The position numbers and the translations under genes are program-made. Below the pieces are notes generated by a model. It saw nothing but the letters and a program-made list of their open reading frames with translations. It did no database searches and had not been told where the DNA came from. DNA of 64,000 nt from contig CM031611.1 of assembly GCA_018398815.1 (NCBI GenBank), positions 88,377,407 to 88,441,406 on the forward strand, read 5' to 3'. The stretch comes from Conus ventricosus. Lineage: Eukaryota; Mollusca; Gastropoda; Neogastropoda; Conidae. This document shows, in pieces, positions 45,100 to 57,059 of the stretch (position 1 is its first letter; each line of letters opens with the position of its first letter).

Positions 45100-46160
45100 G
45101 TTACATGTGCAGCCGCTGTCGTAGTGCACATCGCTGTGTCAATTCCCCTTTTGTGTACAATCCTTCTGGTGATGTGTCCTCCACATCTGTAACATTTTAT
45201 CTGGAAACGATGATTTCTCCTGTCGTTGCCTCCCCTGTCAGGTACAGACCCCTTGGTTTATCCCCTTCCGAGCTTCCTTGTGTGGACCTCTGTTACACTC
45301 CCATGACCATACCTACGATGATCAGTTTTGCTCTCACGATAACTCCTCTCCAAAAAGTCTCGTCTGTTCAAATAGATCTGCTGCTGCAAAAACTTCCTTT
45401 CCAGTCTGTGGATCTCTCTCCCTGACAAATCTCGCCTGATCAAAAGGCAATGCTTCCAAAACTTCTCTAGGGTTAACATTTTTTTTTAAATCCTTTCTGT
45501 CCTGTTGGACAAATTCAACCACCTCTCTAGCCACATAGACAACGATCCCATAGTGACAATGAAAGTATCATGCTCTCTTTGCGTGCTGACAAACTTCTGT
45601 CTGTAATGACCACACCCCAGTTGATACTTATGCAAAAGTGCCTGTTTGATGAGTTATATCCGCCGACTCTGCCGCGGGTATTTTTCATACGCTTCCCTAG
45701 CTCTGCCCTTGAGTAATGGAGCTAACCTGCACCCCATTCCTCCTCATTCCCCTCCATTAATGACTGCCACCTTTTCAAACGATTTAAAAATGACTCAAGG
45801 CGTCCTTGTCTTCTAAGTAAGGGAACTTGACCTTAGCCGACACTACAGTCTGCAGAAGATGGGCGCTAGCACTTGGTTGAGCATCACCACTGCTTCCTGC
45901 TTTTTACTCTAGCTAACTCTAACTGAAATTGTCTCTCGGTCTCTCTATCTTGCTGTTCTCGTTCTCTTTCTTCACGCTCCTTTCTTCTTCCTCGATCTCT
46001 CTTTCCTTCTTCTCGATGTAAAGACGAGTTCTGCTCCTTTTAGGCCTAACTCTAGTGCCTCAGCTTTCCATTCTCGGAATTGCGCACTAGTCTGAATTTG
46101 TTGAGACGACTTTTGTCAGTGGCAGATGCCTGACGCGGACTTTCCTGTCGGCATGTCGCC
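45100..46160 (-). pseudogene. Retrotransposon gag, copy C
   Basis: The frame at 45334-45534 contains EVLEALPFDQARFVRERDPQ and FAAADLFEQTRL, resembling the helical SCAN/capsid C-terminal domain of Gmr1-like and related Gag proteins. Upstream at 45950-46080 a highly charged Arg/Glu coiled segment is encoded; downstream near 45190 a CxxC knuckle (KCYRCGG-type) precedes protease. The start is not defined. Confidence 0.7.
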
Positions 46161-47020
46161 TACCACTGCAAGTCCTGATGTCTTACAAATTTAACATACA
46201 AATAACGCGGAAAACCGAATACCGTCACGCGTTAGTGCCCAAAAGATATTGACACACGTTCCAAAACACAAAGTGCAAGGAAACAACTTCCCACCACGAC
46301 TGGGAAACACACTACACAACCCCCTTATAAAAATGGGGATAACAACACTCGAAACCCCAAAAACGTGTATTCAAAAAACGTCCAACAAACCAAACCACGG
46401 TTTGCACACACACTACGGAACGAACGTGCTAACTGACGAACGGACGTGCTGAAAAATATATCTCCAATATCGTACGACGAAAACAATACGGCGCCCGCAA
46501 AATAAACCCGTGGGCCACGTCGCACCCACGTTAAAGCTTACGTTGAAATCCCGCTTTTGAGTATCAATACTTTAACTCTAATCACTGTTCCCAATCCGAC
46601 ACAAATACAACACCACTGCACAATTCCAATGCAGTAAAGTCAAGATTTCACTAACTGCAACTTGAATCAAATCTTCTTCACAACAGAACTAATAAAATAA
46701 TCTAATAAGAAGTTAAATTATGTCGTGGTAAATAGGACTAATTGGCCAAGGTCGTTACTTTCTCTGTCTTTTGTTGAGGCCCTTTTCTAAAATTAGGGGG
46801 ATAAAAGAACAAATAGCGTCGCGACTAACGAAATGAATACAAATGATTTATGAACAAAAAAAAGTGAAATTTAAATTTTTCTATTTAATTGTTTAGATGG
46901 TCAACACATATAATAGATCATAGAGCACACCGCCCAACCTCCCACTGGAAAAAGAGTGAAGGTTGCGGGCTACCAAACCTTGCCTGCGTAAATGACCTCC
47001 AGGTACTTTCAGATCGAAAG
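46161..47020 (-). other. Retrotransposon 5' leader, copy C
   Basis: Non-coding between PBS and gag; no motif recognised. Confidence 0.5.
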
Positions 47021-47040
47021 ATCCCCGGGACGAGCCCCCA
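47021..47040 (-). promoter_or_regulatory. Primer-binding site complementary to tRNA-Pro, copy C
   Basis: The plus strand reads ATCCCCGGGACGAGCCCCCA, the 3' end of tRNA-Pro with an extra C and an extra G inside runs. Seven bases separate it from the LTR at 47048. Copy A has the extra bases at partly different positions, so the true site probably matches perfectly. Confidence 0.85.
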
Positions 47041-47047
47041 AATAATA

Positions 47048-48897
47048 TGTGACGTTTTATTAAGACCCCATTCATAAATGATGGTTGAGTGCTCAGGGAA
47101 GAACGATAACCGTAGTAAGAAAGTCAAGCTTTCGTCCACACCCTTCACTTTCTTTCCACAGATGTAAATCAAGAGGGTTTTATCTTTGATTCAACAACTG
47201 AATTTAATTAAGTATGAATGAAGATGATGATGATCTGCGGTGAATATGTCGTATGGTTGCTTTGTAAAGTTGATGTCCGTTTTTGCCTAATGAAATGATT
47301 TACATTAAAAGAAATAAAACATGCACATACACCAATTTAAAGACAAAGTCTCTGTCCCTTCTTCCCTTCACTTCTTGCAGTAGCACGAATATTAAAACTG
47401 TCCTGCTCGTGCTACAAAAAATATCTTCCGGAGGATACACACAAAAGAAATGTAGTCAGCACAAGATGATATAATGTAAGAAAAAAAATGTCTGAGTGTT
47501 ATGGCGTGCTTGGATATGGAGGGATGTGTTTAAGCGATTGTCACTCAGCTTCACGAATTGCGTAGCGTTCCGGAGTTCCGCTGACGTTCACCCGTCCTCT
47601 TTCCCGATCTCGGGAAGGTCGACAACCAGCACGTTCCTCCCGACGAAGGTTGTAGCGGGGTAAAGACTGTGCCGAAGGTGAAAATGAAGACGAGTAGTGT
47701 AAAAAATGAAACCAAACCTGCAAGATAACAATTGTCCCTTTGATCTTGCACTAGGTGGCACATCACTATTCCATCCACACACGTTTTTAAACACACTTTA
47801 CAATTGCACTAAACTTGCTCTAACATTTACAATTGATTTCCTTCAAAAATCGCTTTAACGATGAAGCTCATCAAAAAAGAAGGAAAAATATACGAATATT
47901 CCAATCTGCCTTGACCGAGTTAAATTTGCCAAGGCTTAGTGCTTGATGAATTACAATTATATTAATCCTTGAATGGATTAAATCAAATGGCGTTAATCTT
48001 CATATTATACAGATCACTTAGATCCACGAAAATGCTTCGTTCATAACTTAACTCGTTTACGATTCTTTAAATAAAAAATCTGCATTCACACAAATATCAC
48101 ATCTTCTAAATATGGTTGCATACAACGGGGAGCTGAAATAGAATTTACATAATATGGATTAGTACAAAGGCAACACGATATGAAAGAGAGCAAACAGATG
48201 AAGATGACAGCCTACGATCAATCATACGTGTTGACCGGTAAACCTGAAATATTTAATTCAGAGCATATTAAATGATCGCGCGCCCAAACAAAAAAATTAT
48301 TGAACTGGTAAATGTGCCTTAAAAGCATTACATTGAAATAGATTTTTTTGCTCATACGAAAAAATGATTTCGACCTATTTACCTCCCAAAACAGCCTTTT
48401 GCCCACAGCTAACAGACTCGCCCACGGAACGATGAACTCGTTCAGACTCTCCCCTAAAAGTTTTGGATCGCCTAGTGCCCTGTAGGCCACTTCATCCGGC
48501 CCCGCTGATGCCTTCAAAAGGTTTCTTGCTCTTGAATAATTAGACCTTTTCTACGGAGCCAATTCCACGACCTCCGGGCTGTCCAAGATGGTAGATGCAA
48601 CCGTTACTATTTACTGCACATCGCGGGCAGAGACACTACTGCCACTTGGACAGTCGTGATTGGTCAGTAAAGACGGTTTTCCCATGCCCTAAAGATTGTA
48701 AATCTTTTAATATTAATAAAATTCAAGTCAGCATGACGCTTGAAATTATAAACGAACTGCCGTGAACAGAAACTAACAATTAATTTGTCGTTTTGGACAT
48801 AGAAATAATTAATCCAGCGCAGAGCGAATAGACGTCATGTACGATTGCGTCATTTTCCCTTTAAGAAAATGAACCGAGCTTATGAATGAATGTCACA
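47048..48897 (-). repeat. 5' LTR of the retrotransposon, copy C
   Basis: 1.85-kb direct repeat of 39925-41760 with the same ends; carries the presumed promoter for minus-strand transcription. Confidence 0.9.
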
Positions 48898-48950
48898 ATA
48901 TACGGGAGGGGGTTGTTTCATAATTCTTTTATCTTCATAAATTTATATAC

Positions 48951-49782
48951 GTCAAAGCCCATAAAAGGGTCTGTGGCTCTAATTCTAACATCGCCCTCTG
49001 CCTCTCCAGGAGCATCAAGTATCTTTCTTTTAGTCCAAACGGCAAGAGTTTTTGAGTCCCCTGCGCATCTTCAGTAATGCTAATTTTTTTTAATTTGATG
49101 CGTTTAACTGGTTTTTTAACCCTGTTGCTTTAAATTCTTTATTGTTCATGGCGCGTAAGACTGCTGGCAACCTTCTAACCATTCTGTGTGCGCTTCTGTA
49201 CTTCGTAGTGTACTTCGTAGTGGGCCATAATTTCTCTGTGATATTGATAGGTAAACAGGCGTTCAGCTAGATTCTTATTAAAGTTTTCTACTAGGGCTTG
49301 CGATCGGTGGTTGCCTGGATCCCTCTCTTAACTGTAACATGATGTTTTAAAAACAGCTGGTTTTACAGATCCTTTAAACTCTTTCCCATCATCAACTTGA
49401 ACCATCCTAGGATATTTTTAATGGCCCCGCATGTATATTTGTTGTAAAGCCACAGCCACAGCAGTTGAGCTTTTATCCGTTAAAGGTTCAGCGTCTTGTA
49501 TCTTGAAGCCATGTCAACAACCGTCAGAGCATACTTAAACTTTTTTCTTCTAATTTTATCATGTGGAAGATACAACAAGTCCATTCTGTGGTGTCATTAG
49601 GAACTGAGTTAACAAATCTAGGTCTTATTATTCTTTTTGGGCAGGCAGATATATTTGCCAAATTGCCTGTTTTGAAAGCCAGTCTTCGCATCTGATTCAG
49701 ACACTCTAGCAGCTTTACTTAGTTTTTCAATAGCGGTCTTTCCTTTCCAATACCCCTTAGGAGAATAATATATTTTGTTCAT
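48951..49782 (-). CDS. Polinton integrase, copy C
   Basis: Counterpart of 10049-10892 with the same start (MNKIYYSPKGYW) and catalytic blocks. One-base differences break the frame in several places (for example near 49590, 49640 and 49690), where copy A is open. Distance from its end to the LTR element is about 50 bp. Confidence 0.88.
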
Positions 49783-49809
49783 ATTTAATTGTATTTTTAA
49801 TTGTTTTTT

Positions 49810-50214
49810 TTAGATTGAATATGCGAGAAGAGAGATTGCTCCCATAGCACCCACAATAAACCTATCTCTGCTATTTTCTGTTCTTCAGATGGTACATAAA
49901 AGTCAGACAGATTCTGGCGGTGGCGATGTTAGAAACTTCTTTCCTGTCACTAAGTAATACTCATTCATTGCGTCATCAACGTCTGTAAATGTGTGCTCTG
50001 CATGACCCTGTTCTCTTAACTTTTTATTAATAAAGTCTAAGTGAGCAATTCGTCTTTTCTCGTAAGCGTCTCTTGCCTTAGCTAAATCTTCCATTGCCTT
50101 GTTATGACGTTCTCTCTCTTCATCGGACCGCAATTTACTAAACATATAATTGCTTCCAGAGAAGGCTAAAGCATTAACAATAGCTCCTCCTACCATCATA
50201 ACTAACTCCAACAT
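49810..50214 (-). CDS. Polinton membrane/coiled-coil protein, copy C
   Basis: Counterpart of 10920-11324. The frame is open through the coiled-coil region; the first residues read MLELVMMVGG instead of MSGVVMMVGG because of small differences, and a one-base gain near 49910 truncates the C-terminal hydrophobic segment. Confidence 0.7.
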
Positions 50215-50233
50215 CTTTTTATAAATCAATATT

Positions 50234-50388
50234 TTATGAATTAATCTTTCTATGAACTAATATTTTCTGGGATAATCCCCTGTGTAACAAGAAAGTCTTT
50301 TGACGCAATCCCTGCAGTAATTACAACTATAACCTTAACAACGTCCTCAATGTCTAACCTCCAGGTCAGCCGGCTTCATTTTAAACAT
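50234..50388 (-). CDS. 51-residue Polinton protein, copy C (frameshifted)
   Basis: Counterpart of 11343-11498. Two bases are missing after the codons for KPADL and one is gained downstream. Confidence 0.5.
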
Positions 50389-50391
50389 GTT

Positions 50392-50475
50392 TTATGCTAG
50401 CACGCTATAGCCTATACTAAGACCGCTAATTACAGCAGAATGGTAAATTGTATTGATAATCTTTTTTTCACTCAT
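50392..50475 (-). CDS. 27-residue hydrophobic micropeptide of the Polinton, copy C
   Basis: Intact counterpart of 11502-11585 with identical length and start MSEKKIINTIYHSAV. Confidence 0.45.
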   Translation of the reverse strand: MSEKKIINTIYHSAVISGLSIGYSVLA

Positions 50476-50489
50476 CTTTTTATTAACTA

Positions 50490-50707
50490 AAAAATAATTA
50501 AAAATAATCATAATACGAAAGGCTGTCTATGTGCTTTTTAATCAAATAATCTTTTGTTGTTAAAGCTAAAAATAAGGTTGCAACTAGTTTTGGCGAATCT
50601 TCTATCTTCCCCATGTTGGGCGTTTATTCCTAACAAACATTTTGCAAGGTTGAATAGACTATAACACCAACGATAGGCACTGCATAATTAACCAACGTTA
50701 AACTCAT
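50490..50707 (-). CDS. About 70-residue Polinton membrane protein, copy C
   Basis: Counterpart of 11600-11818. The N-terminal MSLTLVNYAVPIVGVIVYS is intact, a one-base loss follows, and the C-terminal MGKIEDSPKLVATLFLALT/TKDYLIKKHI frame is open to its stop. Confidence 0.45.
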
Positions 50708-50746
50708 GGTTTTAAAAGTATTATATTATTTTTTATTGCTTTTAAA

Positions 50747-51650
50747 ATGGATTGTGACGAACTATTAAAGTGTGAGGAGCAAGCAGACTACTTTCGTAGG
50801 CTACTCAGCAGACCACTGCCATAAAGAAAGATTATACTCTCTGGCCGCGTGTGGAAAAACTAGACAGTATTAGGCATTGAACTAAGTATTGAACAGATTC
50901 AGCAATTGTCTACATCAGACGTTGAGAAGTACTACGCTAGGTACGAAGCACAACTAGGGTCAAAAATGGTTAGATCAGTAGGTCAGACAATGATTAATTT
51001 AAATGCTAAGTTAGTAAGTAAGATGGCTCCGTGATTCAGAAGAAGATTTAAAATACGACATATATCACAAGATCCGGTTTTAAACAAGTCCCTAGAAACT
51101 CTTGCGTGTGACATGTATTACAGATTTGGAACAATGTTATGCCCATTCATCATGGGATTAATTACTTTTAATCATATTAATTTTGATCAAATTAAATTTA
51201 ATCGCAATAAAAAAGAGCGATCAGAGAAGAAGATTGCAACTCCACAGGACCCCCAAAGGAGCAGAATGTACCACAAGTGAATGTACCACAAGTGAGTAGT
51301 GTTACTAAGTTTAAAAGTCCTGGACGTGTTGAGGCTGGGCGTAAACTAGCTGAATGGAACAGACTGCAAAAAGCAAACCAATCAGCAAAACAAAAATTGT
51401 TAGATAGTAATACAACATCGCCGCAACGCCTCCACGCAATTAACAACAACACAATCACAATCAAACGATAAGATGTTTTATTATGTATTGGAGCTGCTGT
51501 TGTTGTTGGGGCGTGTTTTTAGCATACAAATACCTAACGCCATACCTAGCAACAAAGCCGCAAGCCCCCACAGTAAAAGAAGAAGAACCAGCTTCTGCAA
51601 AAAAAGTACAACCTCCTGCAGTAGACCCATTTTCTATGAATAGTTTTTAA
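50747..51650 (+). CDS. Polinton conserved protein with C-terminal membrane anchor, copy C
   Basis: Counterpart of 11859-12762. Different frame breaks occur (near 50810, 51030, 51425 and 51510), while stretches broken in copy A, such as the YYARYEAQLGSKMV region, are open here. It ends DPFSMNSF with a stop at 51650. Confidence 0.6.
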
Positions 51651-51654
51651 GAAT

Positions 51655-51885
51655 TAGATAAAGTACAAGTTAAGAACTAGATAAGTACAAGCTAAGTTAG
51701 TTATAGAAAGTACGTTTTAAGTTAAGTGCAAGTAAATACAAGTTAAGTACAAAAAAATAAGTTCTTGTTTTAAGTTCTAGTTATGTTCTTAAGTAAGTAC
51801 TAGTTAAGTTCTAAAGTAAGTTCTTGTTAAAGTTCTTAAGTAAGTTCTTGTTAGGTTATTAAGTTAAGTACAAGCCAAGTCATTC
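51655..51885. repeat. Periodic AAGTT/AAGTA spacer between convergent genes, copy C
   Basis: Same tract as 12770-13005, nearly identical, again exactly between the two convergent stop codons. Confidence 0.8.
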
Positions 51886-51888
51886 AAG

Positions 51889-54800
51889 TTAATCTCTTAA
51901 AGTTCTCCAATGCCCTACAGCATATGCAAGCTCAGAATTAACGTAAATTCTCTGTTATTGTTAGAGCTAGTGATTTCTTATTAACGCAGTTGTGTTTACT
52001 TGATGAAGAGTAGAGCGCAGATTAACATTTGTGTGATAAAATACTTTGTTTTCAAAGAGAGCTTGCTTGTAGTTATCGTGAGTTATATTTTTTTTGACAA
52101 CTTCTTTACTTATGCCTTTAGCTTTTTTCATTACAGAAGTCTGGCTGGCAACGCTGTACATCTTGACCGCAAACCAACATATTCTTTGATAACTGTCCCA
52201 TTAAGTTCATCCTTCATCTTCCAATTACTTTCTTGTTCACAGTTGAATGCAAAGGACTGTCTTTGGGATAGTCGCATGTGTCGTACCACCCATCAACTCC
52301 TTTAGCTACTTCTGTTTCTAAATCCTTATAGAAGTCTTCTGTGAGGACGTCTAGAATAAAAGAGTCAGCGTCTGTGTAAAGGACTCTGCTTCTGGGTACA
52401 GTGGTTTAAAGTAGTCGTACAGAAATTCTAACATCAATAACTTCGACAACTCTAATACAGTAAAGCCGATAAACACTGGCTTGTCCAACTTAACATCCTT
52501 TTTCTTCATCATAATGCCAACCAGGCTGTCGTTAAATCTTCTAAAGTCTTCATAGTTAGGTTTAGAGGCAAACTTAATTGCTTGGTTTTCTTTTGTAACT
52601 AATTTCACATCTTTACGTTTGTGTGGGTTTCTCCATAGTTTTGTCAAAACAGCTGTTGTTCATCAGTTTAAAGAAGTCTTTTTCTGAGGCGTCAGTGGCT
52701 TGGGTTCTAAGATCAGTATTCTTCTTGATGTATGGTCTCATAAAGGGCTCTTGGTCAAAAGCAATGATTCTATGAACAGCAGTCAGCTTTAGCCCGTGTC
52801 TTAGGTAAACTGTAACAGTCTGTAATGACAAACATACTTAGTTTTGTGGCGAAGATTAGGCACAAGTTTAGGCGGTTCTGTGGGGCCATCTTTAAGCTTT
52901 CTGCGGCTAAGGGGTAATCGTTGTGGAGGTCATGCAGTTCATAAGGATATTCTAAGTCTACTTCTAAGATTAGTCCTATTGGATTATCAGGCGTAAGCTG
53001 TGACAGCATTTCTAACACAATATTGTCATCATGAGGCCCTTTTATCATTGTAAAGTTTCTCAGTGGAAGCGGTTGACTCATGGCCCACCCATACAGATTG
53101 TTAGCGTCTAAGTACATTAGATAGTGGACAGTTTAGTGGGATCATAGTCGTCTAAATATTTGTTGTTGGCTTTGCAGTAAGGATGTGAGGCCATGCTAAT
53201 ACCTCCCCTTAGACCGTCTTCAATCATCTGGAGTGTGGTTAGATCAGATATTAAGTCAATCTGAATGTTTGTAGACTTCAAGAAAGCATCCCAAGAAAGG
53301 CCAGGGGCAGATATGTAATGTGATGAGTCTAAGCTGTAATGTTTCATGCATGTAGATCTGTAATTCTGAAAGACGTCTGCCAATAGACACACGTCAGCCA
53401 ATAAATATTGATCGTGATAGTCGCCCATTGTTTGACAGTGTAATTCTGTTCCAGGCTTTCTGTGCGTATTCATATTCAGCATCAGTTATGTCTTTGCCTC
53501 TAAGACTAGAAAAGAAAGCTCCTTTCGGTGGAAGTGAGTCTTCATCAAACCTATCCCACGAGTTCATGTATTCATAAGGATAGACGCCTTTACGCACCAA
53601 AGATGGATTGAAGTATTGTTTAGTGATTGGAAAGTCTTGTAGAGATCCTGCTAACTTATCCAAAATCCCCATCAGATGTTGAGCAGAGTCATAAAAGGAT
53701 AAAGAGTCAAGAGTAAAAGCCATGTACTTTTCTGAAGACTGCGCAATGCAGGTAACCCTCTCATATTCAGAAGTCACTGCTTGCATGATAAATGAGAATC
53801 GTAGCCTCGTAAGTTATGAAAGAAGATAGGCAGTTTCCATTTTTTGGGGTCAACCTTAAGTTGAAGATTACAATTGTTGTGTGCGGTCCCTCTGAATTTT
53901 CCAGTAATGTGGGTCGTGGTCTCTTACTGTCGCGTCTTTACTGTTAGTTCTAAGCCGCATATCCAACAGAGAGTAGATTTAGTCATAGCGTTCTGGTTTT
54001 CAGGAGTCATAACAATGTCTGAAAGATTTAGTTGGTTGGAGTAGTAATTACGAATTGTTTCATCTGCTCTAAAAATCTACTAGCTGTGTTAGGACCTCTG
54101 TAAATCTCAGGTGTTGTGTGGTGACCGTCTGACCTAACAACAATAAACGCATAAGAACAGATCTGATGGTGGGTTAATAAGGTTGTTTTTTGTTCTTGCT
54201 GTTGTGGCCGTAGTACTGCGGCAAGATTGATTCAAAGTCAGCATAAACTACGTAAGGCTCATTTGCATTTTGTGTAAATTCTTAAAGCTAACTTTAGACC
54301 CCGGTTTAGGTGTGAGGAGTTTGGTTTCCCCAGTCTACAAAACTTTTACAATGTTTCTTATGACTGGCAGCTGCTTCTATAGTTGGGATTCTAACCAAAC
54401 ATCTTCTACAAAGCCCTTGCTTAGCATGATCCTTTGATGTAAAAACCATAAGTCTGCTTATTGTTCTAATTAATACATAATGGCTATTTGTACTATCTGT
54501 AAACAGTATCAAGTCTACATGTTTGTTAAGTGAATCGCCTAAAGTAGGAGCATTGGGAGAAACCCTTAGAGGCACTAAATCGGCTTCTACAGACCATTCG
54601 TATACGTTTACAGTGATTGGCTTGTTTTGTTCTTCAAACTGAGATATACTTTCTATACTCACTGGAAAGGTTATGTTATCAAAGTTCAGCTCTTGCTTAT
54701 ATTGTTCATAATTAGAGACTCTTTCTGCGTTCTTTGTAACAGGGTGTAAATGCGCTAAAACGCACCTCATAAAACACATGTTGTCAGGAAATTTTTATGT

Positions 54801-55286
54801 TTAAGACTGCTCGTTTTAAAAAACTAACTCTTTTGGGAGAGGAAGGTGAGAATTGCCAACTATAGGATAGAACTTTGTTTGTTTCAATATAATTTGAAGG
54901 ACTGTCCCTTCAGACCAGCCAGAACCCCTTAACTTTGCTTCTTCACTTGCATGGTTAAAATGTGTAAGCATGTAATCAGCCCAGTCAGAGTTAAAGTCGT
55001 GATAGCTGATTACTTCTTTCTGTTTAGTTGAAACCCAGACTTCCATGTTAGTATCATCAGCGTTATATAATCAATCAGAACGGTTAACAGCACTTTTACT
55101 GCCGGGTCAGTTTGAAGAGACTCTGGGATTTTAGAGATAGCATGTGCTACGCTTTCCTGAACGTTCAAGGGGTTAATGATGTCCATGTCTACTTCACTAA
55201 ACATATTGCTTAATTGTTTGTTACTACCTTTCACCAGTGCGCTGGCTGGCAGTTTTTCAAACTCAGACACGCTTGTGATGTTTCAT
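51889..55286 (-). CDS. Polinton protein-primed family B DNA polymerase, copy C
   Basis: Counterpart of 13010-16413, with [15 protein letters not shown] (motif A, 52770-53117), [17 protein letters not shown] (motif B) and [16 protein letters not shown] (Exo III) all readable. Several stretches broken in copy A are open here (for example motif A through the following 115 codons), while the N-terminal 360 codons, open in copy A, are broken near 54790 and 55060. An extra T right after the start (55281-55286) shifts the first codons. Confidence 0.93.
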
Positions 55287-55354
55287 TTTTTTACTCAAAT
55301 ATTTACGTAAATTGAAAAAATAAATGTACATAAAAGTAAGTAAAAACACGCTTT

Positions 55355-55618
55355 TTATTCTTCACCCAAGCGTTGCAACACTTCAAGACACGTTAACCTT
55401 ACAATAAACACCCCCAGCATTTTAGCTTTTTTTAAATCACTACAGTCAATGTTCATCACTTTGGTTGCTTCTTTAAATAGTTCACTATGATCTTTTATTA
55501 TATTGTTTACATCATTCTCAAACCCAGATTCACTAAATCAATGTTTAACGCTTTCATTTGTCTCGTTAAATAGTTCATTACAATTCTTTAAATCAGATAC
55601 ACTAAGTTTCGCAGCCAT
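55355..55618 (-). CDS. 87-residue Polinton protein with internal duplication, copy C
   Basis: Counterpart of 16482-16744. It starts MAAKLSVSDLKNCNELFNET; the second half SELFKEATKVMNIDCSDL is open, with small indels between. Confidence 0.5.
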
Positions 55619-55690
55619 TTTTAATCTAAAATAAATTAAAAAATAATTGTAATTCAACTGTTATTTATAGTCTTTTCTAATCGTTAAAAC

Positions 55691-55976
55691 CTAAACTTCA
55701 TTAAAGTGAATAGTTTCTCCTTCAGGGTGGTAGAAACAGTCACATTAACATCTTTAGAAGCCATATAATCAAATAAAATGGCAGCCAATTTTTTGCCGGT
55801 TGTGGGCCCAAAAATCTGGTATTTCCTGATGGCCTTCTTCACGCTTGTTTTGTATATTATTTTGAATAAAAAGATCAGTAATTGATTGTTCAAACCCGCA
55901 CCTTAACTTTCTCTATTAGCCTTCCAATTCAACGTGTGAATATATTAGTAAGCTTTATAACTTCTTCGGCCTTCAT
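55691..55976 (-). CDS. Stand-alone paralogue of the polymerase N-terminal region, copy C
   Basis: Counterpart of 16817-17101. The open part (55684-55893) contains TSVKKAIRKYQIF, then KLAAILFDYMASKDVNVTVS and TTLKE, confirming the polymerase-like block in one frame. Copy A gives the open form of the first half. Confidence 0.6.
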
Positions 55977-56030
55977 TTTTAAACCAGAATAAAATTATAA
56001 ATTTAAAAAAAAAAATTAATTAGTTTCCCT

Positions 56031-56683
56031 CTCCCTCATCTCTCTGTGTGTCCTCTCTCACACACCACACACACGTATGCACGCACACACCCGCTTTAAT
56101 GCATAAACGCAAGCGCACACACAGATGCAAAAGGTGCAAACAAAACACATGAACGCACGCCCCGCTCACACACACACAGACAGACCACACACACACAAAA
56201 AAACGCAGACACACAGGCACACACGAGAATCATTCACACAATAGACAGGGCGGTGCTTGCAGGGGAGTTGAAAAAGGGGATTTTTTGGGTTCACACTTTA
56301 ATCGCGTAAATTTGAGACAGCCACCAAAAGCACTTATCAGAGTCCTGAATATTGATCACAGGGTCTGTTTCAGTTCTATTGGCAGCCACCTGAAAAGGCA
56401 GCCTTTGTAAGTGAAGCGGAGTGTAAACACAGCTCCAGCCGGTCGGACGAAGGGAAACTGCACACACGATCGATAGCCAAGCGGTTTTGCAAAAACCGTT
56501 ACTATTTCTTAGGCCCACGTCATGTGTTTGTGGCGTTCACTGAGAGGCTTGCAGGGTAGTTGTCGGAGGTAGCACAGCTCAAGTCAGTCGGCGGTTATGC
56601 ATAACCGTTACTATTTTTAAGCCCCGTTATGTGTTTGTGGCATTCACTGAGAGGCTTGCAGGGTAGTTGTCGGAGGTAGACTG
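56031..56683. repeat. Right flank with CA microsatellite and 106-bp tandem duplication, copy C
   Basis: The CA-rich array (56050-56225) and the duplicated unit (56492-56571 and 56600-56679) match 17155-17799. Confidence 0.8.
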
Positions 56684-57018
56684 AGAGGTTGTTTCCAATA
56701 GTCTCCAAATTCACGCCATGCTGCAAGACCTGAATTTGTTTTAAATTGCTGGAAATAAACATTTTCTTCTTCAGTCCACAATTCTGTTGGTGTTAGGGGT
56801 GGTAGCGGGAGATTTTGAGCTTGTTGAGAAGTAGAAGCTTGATCCATGCCAGGTAGAATTAAAGTTGATGGCTGTGTTGAGAAATCTAATAGATTTTGAT
56901 GAGCAACTTGCGATTCCAGAAGTTCTCTCTCTCTAATTCTGAAGAAATGCTGTCTTGAGACATAAATATTTCTGGTAAAATCACTTCTCTCGCACGTCTG
57001 TACAGCACAACGCTCCAA
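56644..57018 (-). CDS. Hypothetical 124-codon frame spanning the edge of the duplicated block
   Basis: The frame reads MERCAVQTCERSDFTRNIYV, then HQNLLDFSTQPSTLILPGMD, a Pro/Gln/Ser-rich middle and TELWTEEENVYFQQFKTN with a C-terminal GDYWKQP. It is not a low-complexity product, but I recognise no family. It could be an exon, a further mobile-element gene or chance. In contig A the corresponding DNA is cut by the gap. Confidence 0.25.
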   Translation of the reverse strand: MERCAVQTCERSDFTRNIYVSRQHFFRIRERELLESQVAHQNLLDFSTQPSTLILPGMDQASTSQQAQNLPLPPLTPTELWTEEENVYFQQFKTNSGLAAWREFGDYWKQPLSLPPTTTLQASQ

Positions 57019-57059
57019 TGTAAAATGGCGAGACAGTTAATACAGGTTGTTAACAACAA

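Larger units (their letters stand above)
39925..48897 (-). mobile_element. Gmr1-like Ty3/gypsy LTR retrotransposon, copy C, nested in the Polinton
   Basis: Same element and same insertion site as 669-9994. LTRs are 39925-41760 and 47048-48897. The internal domains are better preserved than in copy A and establish the order gag, protease, integrase, RT, RNase H on the minus strand. The right flank ATATA (48898-48902) pairs with the left flank of copy A. Confidence 0.93.
33250..56030. mobile_element. Polinton/Maverick transposon, copy C (longer copy, interrupted by an LTR element)
   Basis: It carries a candidate major capsid gene (36397), packaging ATPase (37678), integrase (48951-49782) and family B polymerase (51889-55286), the combination that defines Polintons, plus several small genes. 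About 13.8 kb remain after subtracting the nested LTR element, close to a full Polinton; the left end lies in or beyond the gap. No cysteine protease gene was recognised. No terminal inverted repeat was identified. The 33.6-39.2 kb part is dense in frame breaks. Confidence 0.9.
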
